DNA of 64,000 bases from an uncultured Pseudoalteromonas sp. (GCA_947493455.1 CANLRB010000005.1:124001-188000), one strand, 5' to 3'; counted from the first letter of the stretch, positions 1-9,929 are shown. The notes: generated from the letters alone by a model not told the origin. Numbers and translations are program-made.

Positions 1-108
1 TGGCGAGGAAAAAGTAGTGTCATCACAACCATCGTCGCTGCATTTATATTAACGCTCGCGTATTTCGGTAGTCGCTTTGTGCAAGAAGTTGTTTTAGGTC
101 GCTTTTAA
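1..108 (+). CDS. ypjD: C-terminal end of YpjD-like cytochrome c assembly family membrane protein (partial)
   Basis: Frame 1 is open from the left edge to a TAA at 106-108, giving 35 residues. They begin WRGK, continue as one hydrophobic membrane helix (roughly VAAFILTLAYFG), and end VLGRF. This matches my memory of the last helix of the CcsA/CcmC-like inner membrane protein YpjD, which starts its tail with a WRGK motif. In E. coli ypjD lies next to yfjD/corB, and here the next gene downstream is corB in the same direction, which supports the call. The function of YpjD is poorly known; the family resembles haem-handling membrane proteins. Only the tail is visible, so confidence rests on context. 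Confidence 0.6.
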   Translation, partial: WRGKSSVITTIVAAFILTLAYFGSRFVQEVVLGRF

Positions 109-251
109 TTAACATTGCAACTCTATTTGCACTATCAGTAGATTAAAAAATGGCGTTCAACAACGACCCAATATTCATTCAAATAAGTGCTTGACAGACA
201 TCAAATGCTAAGACTTAATAGTCTTTCGATTATTCTATAGGAAAACCATAA

Positions 252-1520
252 TTGGACGCCATATCAACCGGTACTTTATTCCTTATTCTAGGTATTTTAG
301 TACTTCTTTCTGCTTATTTTTCAAGTTCAGAAACAGGCATGATGTCGATCAACAAATACCGACTTCGTCACCTCGTAAAGGAAAACCATAAAGGGGCAAA
401 ACGAGTCGCAGATCTACTTCAACGTCCAGACCGACTTATTGGCGTCATCCTGATTGGTAATAATCTCGTTAATATTGCAGCGGCAACGGTTGCAGCAGAA
501 ATTAGTATGCGCTACTTCGGTAACACTTGGGGTCCTGTTATCAACACAATTGGTTTAACCTTTATTATTTTAATTTTCGCCGAAGTCACCCCAAAAACAC
601 TCGCTGCTTTATATCCAGAAAAAGTTGCCTTTCCTAGTTCGTTTATTTTGCGGTATTTATTAAAAATTTCACTTTTCTTTGTCGTCGGCCTTAATTGGAT
701 CACCAATGGGATTCTTAAACTGTTTGGTATTAGCCCTGAAAAAATTGAAGAGCATAGTTTAAGTAAAGAAGAGCTCAAAACGGTTGTAAATGAATCGTCA
801 GCGATGTTGCCAGAGCGACACCAAAATATGCTTGTGTCGATACTCGATCTTGAACAAGTTAAGGTCGAAGACATCATGGTACCGCGTAATGAAATCATTG
901 CGATTGATGTCAATGATGATTGGAAGCAAATAATGAAACAGTTAACCCATGCTCAGCATACTCGAGTGTTACTTTATCGTGACCAAATCGACGACGCTGT
1001 TGGCTTTATTCACTCACGTGACGCACTTAGATTGCTTACGAAGGAGCAATTTACTAAAGCAACTTTATTACGCGCTGTACGCGAGATTTATTATATACCT
1101 GAAGGCACATCACTCAATGTTCAATTGTTGAAGTTTCAACAGCAAAAAGAGCGCATTGGGTTAGTTGTCGATGAATACGGTGATATTCAAGGACTCGTCA
1201 CCCTCGAAGATATACTCGAAGAGGTGGTTGGTGATTTCACAACAACGATGGCACCTACCGCCAGTGAAGAAGTGCATGCCCAACAAGATGGGACATATTT
1301 AGTAGATGGTTCTGCGACAATACGCGATATTAATAAAGAAATGAGTTGGGACTTTCCTACCGACGGCCCAAAAACGGTTAGCGGACTCATCATTGAACAC
1401 TTAGAAGATCTGCCAAGCGAAAAGCTTAGCTTGCGAATCGCTGGTTACCCAATTGAAATCGTTGAAGTCAAAGAGAACATGGTTAAGCTTGCGCGCATTA
1501 TGCCCGAGTTTAAAAAGTAA
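252..1520 (+). CDS. corB: CNNM/CorC-family transporter with CBS domains (CorB/YfjD-like)
   Basis: This 422-residue inner membrane protein has the usual CorB order. An N-terminal DUF21/CNNM membrane region covers about residues 5-180, with an early AYFSSSETGMMS motif and three or four helices. A tandem CBS pair covers about 200-325 (VEDIMVPRNEI, then VVDEYGDIQGLVTLEDI). A C-terminal CorC_HlyC domain covers about 335-415. The family is tied to magnesium/cobalt efflux, but direct transport activity in bacteria is only partly established. The start is a TTG at 252, because the encoded MDAISTG opening matches the family and no in-frame ATG precedes the first helix. It follows ypjD by 143 bases and converges on the lipoprotein gene at 1551. 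Confidence 0.9.
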   Translation: MDAISTGTLFLILGILVLLSAYFSSSETGMMSINKYRLRHLVKENHKGAKRVADLLQRPDRLIGVILIGNNLVNIAAATVAAEISMRYFGNTWGPVINTIGLTFIILIFAEVTPKTLAALYPEKVAFPSSFILRYLLKISLFFVVGLNWITNGILKLFGISPEKIEEHSLSKEELKTVVNESSAMLPERHQNMLVSILDLEQVKVEDIMVPRNEIIAIDVNDDWKQIMKQLTHAQHTRVLLYRDQIDDAVGFIHSRDALRLLTKEQFTKATLLRAVREIYYIPEGTSLNVQLLKFQQQKERIGLVVDEYGDIQGLVTLEDILEEVVGDFTTTMAPTASEEVHAQQDGTYLVDGSATIRDINKEMSWDFPTDGPKTVSGLIIEHLEDLPSEKLSLRIAGYPIEIVEVKENMVKLARIMPEFKK

Positions 1521-1550
1521 CAATCGCAAACGAGATGGCGCGGCGATTAA

Positions 1551-2159
1551 CTAACTAAATAGTCGTTGCAGCCAACTCTTATCTAATTCACTTTCACATT
1601 TTTTTAACTGTGCACCATAGCGGCCTGCTCTTTTTTTAACTTTTTGTGCCGTGTTGATAAGCCACTTTTTACTTTTGTATGTACCACGACGATATCCAGT
1701 CCAGCCCTCATGATAGTTTAGGTATTGTCCATACCCATCCCACTTTGAGACACCATTTACCTTGTGTGTGTTGTAAACAAACCACCCCATAAAGTCAATT
1801 GCATCAGCAAAGTCATCACGATCGGCGCCGCCATTACCACTTTTAGCGATATAATCTTGCCAAGTCATTGTTTTAGCTTGTGAATAACCATACGCACTGC
1901 TTGCTCTGCCGATCGGAATAAAGCCTAAAAAGTATTCCATTGGCGGCGCAGCATCATGTTTAAAGGAGCTTTCTTGAAACATGATGCTCATAAGCACATG
2001 TTTTGGTGCCCCCCACTTTTGTTGCGCCTCTTTCGCTGCAACATACCAATCGTGATGCTGTTCAAACACCGCGCATAAATTATTCGGGTTTTTAGGCGGC
2101 GGCGTGGCACAGCCAACCATTAATAAAGAAAAAACCCCAAAAATAAATTTTTTTTGCAT
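1551..2159 (-). CDS. Lysozyme-like (SLT-type) transglycosylase-domain lipoprotein
   Basis: This 202-residue protein begins with a short lipoprotein signal peptide ending in a lipobox (LMVGC, Cys at residue 17), so it is probably anchored to the outer membrane on the periplasmic side. Residues about 45-160 look like a lysozyme-like/SLT fold. The segment SIMFQESSFKHDA carries a Glu in the position of the catalytic acid of lytic transglycosylases, followed by a SAYGYSQ segment of the kind that shapes the active site. The C-terminal 40 residues are Lys-rich. By family knowledge it should cleave the peptidoglycan glycan strand; the substrate role here is inferred. It stands alone between corB (convergent) and gshA (same strand, upstream). 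Confidence 0.7.
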   Translation of the reverse strand: MQKKFIFGVFSLLMVGCATPPPKNPNNLCAVFEQHHDWYVAAKEAQQKWGAPKHVLMSIMFQESSFKHDAAPPMEYFLGFIPIGRASSAYGYSQAKTMTWQDYIAKSGNGGADRDDFADAIDFMGWFVYNTHKVNGVSKWDGYGQYLNYHEGWTGYRRGTYKSKKWLINTAQKVKKRAGRYGAQLKKCESELDKSWLQRLFS

Positions 2160-2230
2160 TTTTTTGAACTTATTAAAATCAGTCGAGTCCTACTATATGA
2201 ATGCAGTTGTTAGCATTGTTTCATCCCTGA

Positions 2231-2265
2231 AAAAAATTCGCGCAGCCTCCCGGCTGCGTTTTTTT
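2231..2265. terminator. Intrinsic terminator at the end of gshA
   Basis: A perfect 7-bp GC-rich stem (CGCAGCC at 2241-2247, GGCTGCG at 2252-2258) with a 4-base loop has runs of T on both outer sides when each strand is read. It can end gshA transcription on the minus strand and touches the gshA stop codon. No plus-strand gene needs it. Confidence 0.8.
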
Positions 2266-3838
2266 ATTTTTCAAAATAACTTCTTAAAAACGTTGTAAAA
2301 TCCACTTCATCTTGCTGCTCGATATCTTTTTGTGAATTAAGTGATGACAACGCGACACCTGACATATGTTCTTCATCAAAAACTTTGTAATTTCCATTAA
2401 GCATCGTCTCTTTATATCTATTTGCAAGCTGTAACGCATATTCCCCATTATCTAGCTCAGAGGCAATCAGTTCGCCTAGATAACGCCCAGATATCGTTAA
2501 TTCCGAATTTTCTAACCATGACGAAAGCGTATTAACTGTGGCCGAATATTTACCCGTGTTATACGCTTTATCAAGCAATTGGGCTACATCAGCTAGCTGA
2601 ACAAAGATCTCTTTACCCCAAGCTTGTAAGCTAATATTTTGCCCAAATTGGTTAAGCATTAATTCGGGATCGCGCCCATTAGTAACAACTTTGTCTAAAT
2701 TAGCTTGCGTTTCACGTTGCGCTTGCCAAGATAATCTTGGTGAGGGCTTTAATAAACAATATAGTAAAAAGACATCTAAGAAGTGAATCTGCTGCTCACT
2801 AATACCGGTCTGTGAAAATGGATTGACATCAAGCGCACGCACCTCGATATACTCAATACCACCATCTTGCAGCGCTTCTGTGGGGGTTTGCCCGCGAGCA
2901 GCATTGCGCTTTGGCCTGATAGGTGAATAAAATTCATTCTCGATTTGTAAAATATTCGCGTTGAGTTGTTTAGGCGATTCACTCGCATAATCGCCAAGTG
3001 GTTGAAAAATTGATGACGGTGTTGAAATAGCCTGCGTAAGCCCTGCAATATATTCTTCTAAGCTATTGTATGTCACGCGTAAACTTGATTGTGCACTATT
3101 GGTATAGCCTAAATCGCCCATACGTAACGACGTTGCGTGTTCTAAATACAAGGTTCCTTTGCCGAGCTTTTTAAACTCAAATGGTGTTGACTTATCTTCT
3201 AAAAATGACTGGCATAGTGCCGGAGATGCACCAAACAAATAACTCAGTAACCAAAACTCCCGCTTGAAGTTTCGAATAAGTCCTAAATAAGAACGTGATT
3301 TGAAATCTTGTAAATCAAGCGCGCTTTCACCTTTGTATAACGCCAATTTAGGCCAAAGTTCTTCATTGAACGATAAATTAAAGTGAACACCCGCGATTGC
3401 TTGCATCATACTGCCATAACGATTTTTTAACCCTTCGCGATATAAGGTTTTCATTCGGCCAGTATTCGAGTCACCATAATAAGCAAGCTTAATTTCTTGT
3501 TGTGACTTAATATAGCAAGGCATACTTACGGGCCAAAGTACCTCGCTTCCCATGTGCGAGAGTGTAAACTTTTGAATGTCGTTAAGTTGATTTAGTGTTT
3601 TAGCAGCATCTTCCTGAGCTGGCGTTATAAATTCCAGTAACGACTCTGAAAAATCAGTCGTAATATATGGATTTGTTAGCGCACTGCCAACTTCCTTGGG
3701 ATGCTCCTTTTGTGACAATCGCTTTCCATCAATTCGCAATGCCTCCCGCTCGATGCCACGGGTAATACCGCTTATCACAAATAGATTTTCAGATTTAGAT
3801 AGTTCTGCAATCACAGAACTCAGAGTAAAATTAGTCAA
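2264..3838 (-). CDS. gshA: Glutamate-cysteine ligase
   Basis: The enzyme catalyses the first step of glutathione synthesis, ATP-dependent coupling of glutamate to cysteine in the cytoplasm. Family landmarks include GITRGIEREALRI near the N-terminus (GIEREALR is the hallmark of the proteobacterial GshA family), ITTDFSESLLEFIT, and RNAARGQTP. The longest frame opens at 3907, but its first 23 residues do not look like GshA. A GAGG sequence at 3847-3850 lies 8 bases before an in-frame TTG at 3836-3838, so I place the start there. That gives 524 residues, close to the 518 of E. coli. The gene is monocistronic, with a terminator at its end and a 272-base gap upstream. Confidence 0.93.
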   Translation of the reverse strand: MTNFTLSSVIAELSKSENLFVISGITRGIEREALRIDGKRLSQKEHPKEVGSALTNPYITTDFSESLLEFITPAQEDAAKTLNQLNDIQKFTLSHMGSEVLWPVSMPCYIKSQQEIKLAYYGDSNTGRMKTLYREGLKNRYGSMMQAIAGVHFNLSFNEELWPKLALYKGESALDLQDFKSRSYLGLIRNFKREFWLLSYLFGASPALCQSFLEDKSTPFEFKKLGKGTLYLEHATSLRMGDLGYTNSAQSSLRVTYNSLEEYIAGLTQAISTPSSIFQPLGDYASESPKQLNANILQIENEFYSPIRPKRNAARGQTPTEALQDGGIEYIEVRALDVNPFSQTGISEQQIHFLDVFLLYCLLKPSPRLSWQAQRETQANLDKVVTNGRDPELMLNQFGQNISLQAWGKEIFVQLADVAQLLDKAYNTGKYSATVNTLSSWLENSELTISGRYLGELIASELDNGEYALQLANRYKETMLNGNYKVFDEEHMSGVALSSLNSQKDIEQQDEVDFTTFLRSYFEK

Positions 3839-4110
3839 AAAAGCATCCTCAAGGCAATTGCCTGTATTATTAAGCCTAGTTATGGGGACTCGGTTTGTGA
3901 ACATCAAGCACCATAAAGTCTTACTTACTGCAAATATTATCAGTTAATGCGTGGGATACAACAATAAAAGTGAAAGTAAATGTTTGGTAATTAACTAACT
4001 TTAGCCGCAACAAAAATGATGGACAAAAGAATTATTTACACTTTTTAAATAGCTAAATCGTCCCTTTTGAGCTAATTTAAGACAATATTGAATCGTCTCT
4101 GTTACAAACT

Positions 4111-4557
4111 ATGAAATACATCACATCTTTGTTTTGCTTACTGTTAGCAACAACTATGTTTCCTTTATCGAGTAAATCACTAACGGTCTATACTTGGGTA
4201 GACAAAAACGGGATAGCGCACTTTTCGTACTTAGAACCAAGTATGAATACCAACTATCAATCTTTTGAACTTAAAGAAGTTAAACCGAGCGAAAAGGGAA
4301 ATGCTCCAGTCGAAGCGCTTGCAACACAAAATGAACAACAAAGTTTAACCAATGAGCAAATAACAGCTGAAATCGACCAAATGGCACAGAGACGCAAAGA
4401 ATACTGTGAAAAAGCGCAATATAACTTGAATATACTTCAGAACTACCCTCAAGTGAAACAGGTCAATAGCAAGGGTGAAGCAGCGTTTATCACCGATAAA
4501 CAAAAAGCTGAATTTAAAAAGCAGGCAATGGCCCGCATAGACGCATTTTGTGATTAA
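4111..4557 (+). CDS. DUF4124-type secreted protein
   Basis: This 148-residue protein has an N-terminal signal peptide (hydrophobic stretch LFCLLLATTMF, cleavage likely after SSKS). A DUF4124-like segment follows (VYTWVDKNGIAHFSY, then an F-E-L-K-E-V stretch), a short beta-rich motif common in periplasmic proteins of gammaproteobacteria. The rest is a charged, probably helical tail (about residues 80-145) rich in Gln, Lys and Glu with two Cys residues (in YCEKAQ and at the end, AFCD). DUF4124 proteins have no established function. The gene is alone, starts 272 bases from the divergent gshA, and ends at a bidirectional terminator shared with clpB. Confidence 0.65.
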   Translation: MKYITSLFCLLLATTMFPLSSKSLTVYTWVDKNGIAHFSYLEPSMNTNYQSFELKEVKPSEKGNAPVEALATQNEQQSLTNEQITAEIDQMAQRRKEYCEKAQYNLNILQNYPQVKQVNSKGEAAFITDKQKAEFKKQAMARIDAFCD

Positions 4558-4570
4558 TTAATTTGCTTTC

Positions 4571-4601
4571 AAAAAACGCCGCATTGCGCGGCGTTTTTTA
4601 G
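4571..4601. terminator. Bidirectional intrinsic terminator between the DUF4124 gene and clpB
   Basis: A GC-rich hairpin (ACGCCGC / GCGGCGT with a short ATTGC loop) is flanked by A6 on the left and T6 on the right, so both converging transcripts gain a U-tract. The clpB stop lies at 4610. Confidence 0.85.
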
Positions 4602-4609
4602 TATCTAAT

Positions 4610-7186
4610 TTACTTAGTTCTAATCGCTAATTCACCATTTTCAACAACTACACTAAATTCTGTATCTTTAGCGAAATCACCCGATAATAATGTTTGCGCA
4701 AGCGGATTTTCAATATGTTGTTGAATCGCACGTTTTAATGGCCTCGCCCCGAATACTGGGTCAAATCCTGCTTCTGCTAGCTTAACAAGTGCCTCATCAG
4801 TCAAAGCCAGCGAGTATCCGTTTTCACGCAACCGAGTTTGTAACTGTTGCAATTGAATTTCTGCAATTTGTTGAATATGGTTGGCTTGTAATGCATGGAA
4901 AACAACCGTTTCATCAATACGATTAATAAACTCAGGTCTAAATTGCGTACTCAATATATCCATTAATTTATTTTTCAATGCATTGTGGTCACCATTAACT
5001 GCGCCCTCTTGAATAACATCAGACCCTAAATTAGAAGTCATAATGATTAAGGTATTCTTAAAATCAATTGTTCGGCCTTGTCCATCAGTCAATCGACCAT
5101 CATCAAGTACTTGCAATAAAATATTAAAAACGTCCGGATGGGCTTTTTCAACTTCATCGAGCAACACAACTGAGTATGGTTTGCGCCTAACAGCTTCGGT
5201 TAAATAGCCGCCTTCTTCATAACCAACATAACCCGGTGGTGCGCCAACTAATCTTGCGACCGAATGCTTTTCCATGAATTCCGACATATCAATGCGGACC
5301 ATCGCATCTTGCGTATCAAACATGAAATTTGCTAATGCCTTAGTCAGCTCTGTTTTACCAACCCCAGTTGGTCCAAGAAATAAAAATGACCCTATCGGGC
5401 GATTCGGATCAGCAAGGCCAGCACGAGAACGCCTGATGGCATTAGAAATCGCACACACAGCTTCTTCTTGCCCAATCACATATTGATGCAGATTGTCTTC
5501 CATTTGTAACAGTTTTTCTCGCTCTCCTTGCAACATTTTGGCAACTGGGATCCCTGTCCACCTCGATAATATTTCCGCAATCTCATTTTCACCAACTTTA
5601 TTAACAAGTAAGCTCATATCTTGCATTTCGGCCTGCGACGCTAAATCAAGCTTTCGTTCAAGTTCTGGAATGCGACCATACTGCAATTCACTCATACGCT
5701 GCAGATCTCCAGCGCGGCGTGCAACATCTAGATCAAGTCGTGCTTGTTCAAGTTCAGCCTTTATTGTCTGCGTCCCTTGCAGTGATGCTTTTTCGGCATT
5801 CCAAATCTCATCGAGTTCATTATACTGTTTATCGAGCTCCACGATTTGCTCTTGAATCGCAAGCTGGCGCTGTTGCGAGGCAGTATCAGACTCTTTCGCT
5901 AACGCATTATCTTCGAGTTTTAGTTGAATGATTTTACGTTCTAATTTGTCAAGTTCTTCGGGTTTAGAATCGATTTGCATACGAATGCTTGAACCTGCTT
6001 CATCAATCAGATCGATTGCTTTATCCGGTAATTGACGGTCACTAATGTAACGGTGTGACAATGTTGCCGCAGCAACAATTGCCGGATCAGTAATCTCAAC
6101 ACTATGGTGCAACTCGTAGCGTTCTTTTAACCCTCTAAGAATGGCAATCGTATCTTGTACTGTTGGTTCATCAACCAACACCTTTTGAAAGCGGCGTTCA
6201 AGTGCGGCATCTTTTTCTATATACTGACGATACTCATCTAGTGTGGTCGCTCCGACGCAATGGAGCTCGCCACGTGCCAATGCGGGCTTTAACATATTCC
6301 CAGCATCCATTGCACCATCCGTTTTTCCTGCGCCAACCATAGTATGAATTTCATCGATAAATAAAATAACTTGCCCTTCTTCTTTGGCAAGTTCGTTAAG
6401 CACCGATTTAAGCCTTTCTTCAAATTCACCGCGATATTTGGCACCAGCTACCAAAGCACCTAAATCAAGTGATAACACTCGTTTTGATTTTAGCCCTTCA
6501 GGCACCTCGCCATTAATAATACGCTGCGCAAGTCCTTCGGCGATAGCTGTTTTACCAACGCCAGGCTCACCAATCAATACGGGGTTGTTCTTAGTCCGAC
6601 GTTGCAGTACTTGAACTGTTCGACGAATTTCATCATCGCGACCGATCACTGGATCTAATTTACCTTGCTCCGCACGTTCGGTTAGATCGATTGTATACTT
6701 CTCGAGTGCCTGCCGATTGTCTTCGGCATTTTGATCCTCCACTTTTTGACCGCCACGTATTGCCTGTATTGCTTTTTCAACTTTGGTTTGATTTAGACCG
6801 AACGATTTAAAAATTTCACCAAGTGCTCCCTTATCTTCACATGCTGCGAAGATAAATAGCTCACTCGAAATAAACTTGTCCTTGCGCTTTTGCGCATATT
6901 TATCACATAAATTGAGTAAATTTGCGGTTGCATTTGAGAGTTGAACATCGCCACCAGCGCCCTCAACTTTGAAAAGTTTATCTATCTCAGCAGTCACTTT
7001 TGCACTGATTTCACTCACACTGACGCCACTTTGTGTCAACAATGCTTTTATGCTTGAGCCCGTTTGCTGTAACAGTGCATACATAAGGTGAACCGGCTCG
7101 ATAAATTGGTGATCGCGCCCCAATGCCAAAGATTGAGCATCTGATAACGCTGACTGAAACTTGCTGGTAAATCGGTCTAATCTCAT
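4610..7186 (-). CDS. clpB: ATP-dependent protein disaggregase ClpB (Hsp104 family)
   Basis: This 858-residue protein matches the 857 of E. coli ClpB. In order it has the N-terminal Clp_N double repeat ([11 protein letters not shown] to about 150) and AAA+ domain 1 with Walker A GEPGVGKT (about 206-213) and Walker [10 protein letters not shown]. The coiled-coil M domain (about 410-525) is rich in Glu, Leu and Gln. AAA+ domain 2 has Walker A GPTGVGKT (about 605-612) and [11 protein letters not shown]. ClpB forms a hexameric ring that threads and rescues aggregated proteins together with DnaK. The gene is preceded by a close match to the heat-shock sigma-32 promoter and followed by a terminator, so it is probably a single-gene heat-shock unit, although pgeF-rluD lie just upstream on the same strand. 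Confidence 0.98.
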   Translation of the reverse strand: MRLDRFTSKFQSALSDAQSLALGRDHQFIEPVHLMYALLQQTGSSIKALLTQSGVSVSEISAKVTAEIDKLFKVEGAGGDVQLSNATANLLNLCDKYAQKRKDKFISSELFIFAACEDKGALGEIFKSFGLNQTKVEKAIQAIRGGQKVEDQNAEDNRQALEKYTIDLTERAEQGKLDPVIGRDDEIRRTVQVLQRRTKNNPVLIGEPGVGKTAIAEGLAQRIINGEVPEGLKSKRVLSLDLGALVAGAKYRGEFEERLKSVLNELAKEEGQVILFIDEIHTMVGAGKTDGAMDAGNMLKPALARGELHCVGATTLDEYRQYIEKDAALERRFQKVLVDEPTVQDTIAILRGLKERYELHHSVEITDPAIVAAATLSHRYISDRQLPDKAIDLIDEAGSSIRMQIDSKPEELDKLERKIIQLKLEDNALAKESDTASQQRQLAIQEQIVELDKQYNELDEIWNAEKASLQGTQTIKAELEQARLDLDVARRAGDLQRMSELQYGRIPELERKLDLASQAEMQDMSLLVNKVGENEIAEILSRWTGIPVAKMLQGEREKLLQMEDNLHQYVIGQEEAVCAISNAIRRSRAGLADPNRPIGSFLFLGPTGVGKTELTKALANFMFDTQDAMVRIDMSEFMEKHSVARLVGAPPGYVGYEEGGYLTEAVRRKPYSVVLLDEVEKAHPDVFNILLQVLDDGRLTDGQGRTIDFKNTLIIMTSNLGSDVIQEGAVNGDHNALKNKLMDILSTQFRPEFINRIDETVVFHALQANHIQQIAEIQLQQLQTRLRENGYSLALTDEALVKLAEAGFDPVFGARPLKRAIQQHIENPLAQTLLSGDFAKDTEFSVVVENGELAIRTK

Positions 7187-7220
7187 ATGATCTTCTCTTA
7201 AATCAAGTGATGTTAATAAT

Positions 7221-7250
7221 TAAATGGGTATGACAACCGCATTGTTCAAG
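7221..7250 (-). promoter_or_regulatory. Sigma-32 (RpoH) heat-shock promoter of clpB
   Basis: On the minus strand CTTGAA (7250-7245) and ACCCATTTA (7229-7221) are separated by 15 bases. The established sigma-32 consensus is CTTGAAA and CCCCATNTA spaced 13-17. The expected start of transcription is about 30 bases before the clpB ATG at 7186. Confidence 0.8.
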
Positions 7251-7334
7251 ATAGACTGAAATTTTTATTTTAGAATGGAAAAATCAAATGCACAAACAAA
7301 CGCTTACGCAGACATATAAACGATTATTTAACCC

Positions 7335-8069
7335 CTAGCTGCGCCATATAATATGTGCGTTTCTGCCACATTGACCTTGGCGACGATATGAATAAAAAAG
7401 TGGACTTTGCCGATAAGTACAATGTTCTCCGCCAAAGACATGCGTGACACCAAATGTGTTTAATCGCGCTTTGGCAATACCATAAAGATCGGCTAAATAT
7501 TTCGCGTTGTTTTGTGGCTTGAAATACGCCTCACTTAATGAAAACCAATCACAAAATGCATCTCTCACTTCTTTACCAACTTCAAAATTGCTTTGACTAA
7601 TTGCCGGAGCCAAGTAAGCGACAATATCTGATGGTGGTGCTTCAAAAAGTGCAATCGCATTATCAATAATGCCGCCACACAGGCCACGCCATCCGGCATG
7701 AAGCGCCGCGATTTCCTGTCCATTTGCGTCACACAAAAAAACAGGTAAGCAATCAGCCGTCATAATCGCTAGTGGCGTATTGACGAGTTTTGTATAAAGA
7801 CCGTCTGCATTTGCCACTTGTAGGGCTTTCTGTGGGCAGTCAATAACCACAACATCAGTGCTATGTGTTTGATTTAACCAAACTGCAGGATTAGGTAGCT
7901 TCTCCCTCGTAAGCTGCGTCCGGTTTTTAACCACATTTGTTTCTAAGTCATTAACATGCGTTGCAAGATTAAATGAGGCAAAATCACCTGAGGAGACCCC
8001 GCCACTGCGCAATGTCGATAGCGCAGTAACGTTTTTTGGTGCAGGCCAATTTGCAGCTAAGTAAGCCAT
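7335..8069 (-). CDS. pgeF: Multicopper-oxidase-like / peptidoglycan editing factor PgeF (YfiH)
   Basis: This 244-residue DUF152/YfiH protein carries the family metal-binding motifs: NQTHSTDVVVID, TADCLPVFLCD and ALHAGWRGLCGGI. The His and Cys residues in these segments form the zinc site. E. coli YfiH has been described as a factor that prevents misincorporation of non-alanine amino acids into peptidoglycan precursors, and homologues act on purine nucleosides. Which activity applies here is not visible. Its ATG overlaps the rluD stop codon (TAATG), so translation is coupled to rluD. The same rluD-pgeF-clpB order occurs in E. coli. Confidence 0.93.
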   Translation of the reverse strand: MAYLAANWPAPKNVTALSTLRSGGVSSGDFASFNLATHVNDLETNVVKNRTQLTREKLPNPAVWLNQTHSTDVVVIDCPQKALQVANADGLYTKLVNTPLAIMTADCLPVFLCDANGQEIAALHAGWRGLCGGIIDNAIALFEAPPSDIVAYLAPAISQSNFEVGKEVRDAFCDWFSLSEAYFKPQNNAKYLADLYGIAKARLNTFGVTHVFGGEHCTYRQSPLFYSYRRQGQCGRNAHIIWRS

Positions 8070-9046
8070 TAATATTCAATAACAGGATTTTTTTTGGTGT
8101 CGTCACGTAATGCTTGAGTAAGTGCCGCCATATCTTCTGGGATTGGCGCCTGCCATGTCATCATCTCATCCGTGATCGGGTGCTCAATAGTCAACATCAC
8201 CGCGTGCAATGCTTGACGCTTAAAACCGCGTAAGGCGTCAAAAAGTTCAGGTGTCGCATTTTTAGGCGGGCGCGGGCGTCCGTTATACAACTGATCACCA
8301 ATTAATGGATGCGTCAAATGTGCCATATGGACGCGAATTTGGTGTGTTCTGCCGGTTTCAAGACGCAGTCTTAAACGTGTATGGGCGCGAAACTTCTCAG
8401 CAACACGATAATGCGTGACAGCAGGCTTGCCAAATTCATTTATCGCCATATGCGTTCGTTTTGTCTTATGACGACCAATCGGCTTATCGATCATACCTCC
8501 CGCTGTCATGGTGCCGTTACAAATTGCTTCATATTCACGGGTAAAGTTATATCTTGCTTGTAAATTTGCAACCAGCCGGGTTTGCGCCGGTATTGTTTTC
8601 GCAACAACCATTAATCCGGTTGTATCCTTATCAAGTCGATGAACAATACCCGCACGAGGTACTGCATCGATACCAGGGTAATCATGCAATAACGCATTCA
8701 ATAAGGTGCCATCGGGATTACCTGCCCCTGGGTGAACAATCAGCCCAGCAGGTTTATTGATCACGAGAATATGTTCGTCTTCATACACTTTATCGAGCTC
8801 AATTTTCTGAGCGGTGTACTCCTTTTGTGCTTCAATTGTCGCGTTGATATCAATTTGCTCGTAGCCTAATAACTTCTCACGCGGTGTATCTTGCACTGTG
8901 CCATCGACGGTTACCATGCCATCAAGTATCCACGTTTTTAATCGTGAACGAGAATATTCAGGGAACAATTTAGCTAATATTTGGTCTAGACGTTTGCCGC
9001 CAAGTTCTATCGGAACCTCTGCGGATAAAGAAATTTGTTCTGCCAT
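8069..9046 (-). CDS. rluD: 23S rRNA pseudouridine synthase RluD
   Basis: This 325-residue protein has an N-terminal S4 RNA-binding domain (about 17-75, GKRLDQILAKLFPEYSRSRL) followed by the RluA-family catalytic domain. The catalytic Asp lies in the invariant HRLDKDTTGLMV motif, and GRTHQIRVH is also present. RluD makes pseudouridines 1911, 1915 and 1917 in helix 69 of 23S rRNA (E. coli numbering). Of the RluA paralogues, RluD fits best because of its length, the S4 domain, and its position facing bamD and next to pgeF, the arrangement seen in enterobacteria. Confidence 0.95.
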   Translation of the reverse strand: MAEQISLSAEVPIELGGKRLDQILAKLFPEYSRSRLKTWILDGMVTVDGTVQDTPREKLLGYEQIDINATIEAQKEYTAQKIELDKVYEDEHILVINKPAGLIVHPGAGNPDGTLLNALLHDYPGIDAVPRAGIVHRLDKDTTGLMVVAKTIPAQTRLVANLQARYNFTREYEAICNGTMTAGGMIDKPIGRHKTKRTHMAINEFGKPAVTHYRVAEKFRAHTRLRLRLETGRTHQIRVHMAHLTHPLIGDQLYNGRPRPPKNATPELFDALRGFKRQALHAVMLTIEHPITDEMMTWQAPIPEDMAALTQALRDDTKKNPVIEY

Positions 9047-9169
9047 TTTAAGTTTTTGCCTAAATTTACCAGTGCAAGCGTTCGCTGACTGGGGTAGAAT
9101 CTGGAATATGTATAGTTTACTCGGTTTTACCGACTGCGCCTAGATCAACACAACATAGGGTGTGAAATA

Positions 9170-9916
9170 ATGATAAATAATAAAAGGAAGCGTGCGCTCA
9201 GTGTTGCATTAACGCTATTAGTTTTAACCGCATGTTCATCGCAACCTGATGAAGAGCAAATCGAGCGCGTGCCTAATAAGTCTGCACAAGCTTTGTATAT
9301 GGATGCAAAAGAAACCTTAGATGCAGGCCTCTATGTACGTGCAATCGAGTTACTGAGCGCGATCGACTCTCGCTATCCCTTTGGTCCAATGTCTAAACAA
9401 GTGCAAATGGACCTAATATATGCCTATTATCAATCTGGTAATGTAGAAAAAGCACTTGCTAATATTGACCGTTTCATCAAGCTAAACCCGAACCATAAAG
9501 ACCTGGATTACATGTACTATATGCGCGGCTTAGTTAATATTAAAGCGGACGAAAACGCGTTCCAAGAATATTTTGGTATTGACCGCGCTGACCGCGATCC
9601 AAACCGCACCCGTATTGCTTTTGAAGATTTATCAAATCTCGTAAAAACATACCCAGAAAGTATTTACGTAACCGAAGCAAAAAAACGCTTAGTTTGGCTG
9701 CTCAATAAAATGGCGCGTTACGAAGTGAAAGTTGCAACTTACTATTATGAAAGAGAAGCGTACTTAGCAGCTGCAAATCGCTGTAAATATGTCGTCGAGC
9801 ATTTTTCACAAAGTAATTACACTAAACAAGCGCTGGAACTCATGGTTAAAAGTTATGACAAACTGGGGTTAACAGAATTACGTGACAATGCCCAAGCAGT
9901 ACTTGAAATCAATTAA
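9170..9916 (+). CDS. bamD: Outer membrane protein assembly factor BamD
   Basis: This 248-residue lipoprotein has a lipobox (VLTAC, Cys at about residue 22) after a hydrophobic signal segment, then several TPR-type helical repeats (about residues 38-235; for example LYVRAIELLSAIDSRYPFGP and SGNVEKALANIDRFIKLNPNHKD). BamD is an essential lipoprotein of the BAM complex and works with BamA in inserting beta-barrel proteins into the outer membrane. Length is close to the E. coli protein (245). It diverges from rluD and ends at a hairpin shared with glnB. Confidence 0.96.
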   Translation: MINNKRKRALSVALTLLVLTACSSQPDEEQIERVPNKSAQALYMDAKETLDAGLYVRAIELLSAIDSRYPFGPMSKQVQMDLIYAYYQSGNVEKALANIDRFIKLNPNHKDLDYMYYMRGLVNIKADENAFQEYFGIDRADRDPNRTRIAFEDLSNLVKTYPESIYVTEAKKRLVWLLNKMARYEVKVATYYYEREAYLAAANRCKYVVEHFSQSNYTKQALELMVKSYDKLGLTELRDNAQAVLEIN

Positions 9917-9929
9917 CAGGCATTGAAAT

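Noticed and set aside
512-913. 133-residue minus-strand frame inside corB
   Set aside because: It is the shadow of corB, with no independent support.
1522-1547. AATCGC...GCGATT repeat between corB and the lipoprotein gene
   Set aside because: The 6-bp stem with a 14-base loop and no T-tract is too weak to call a terminator.
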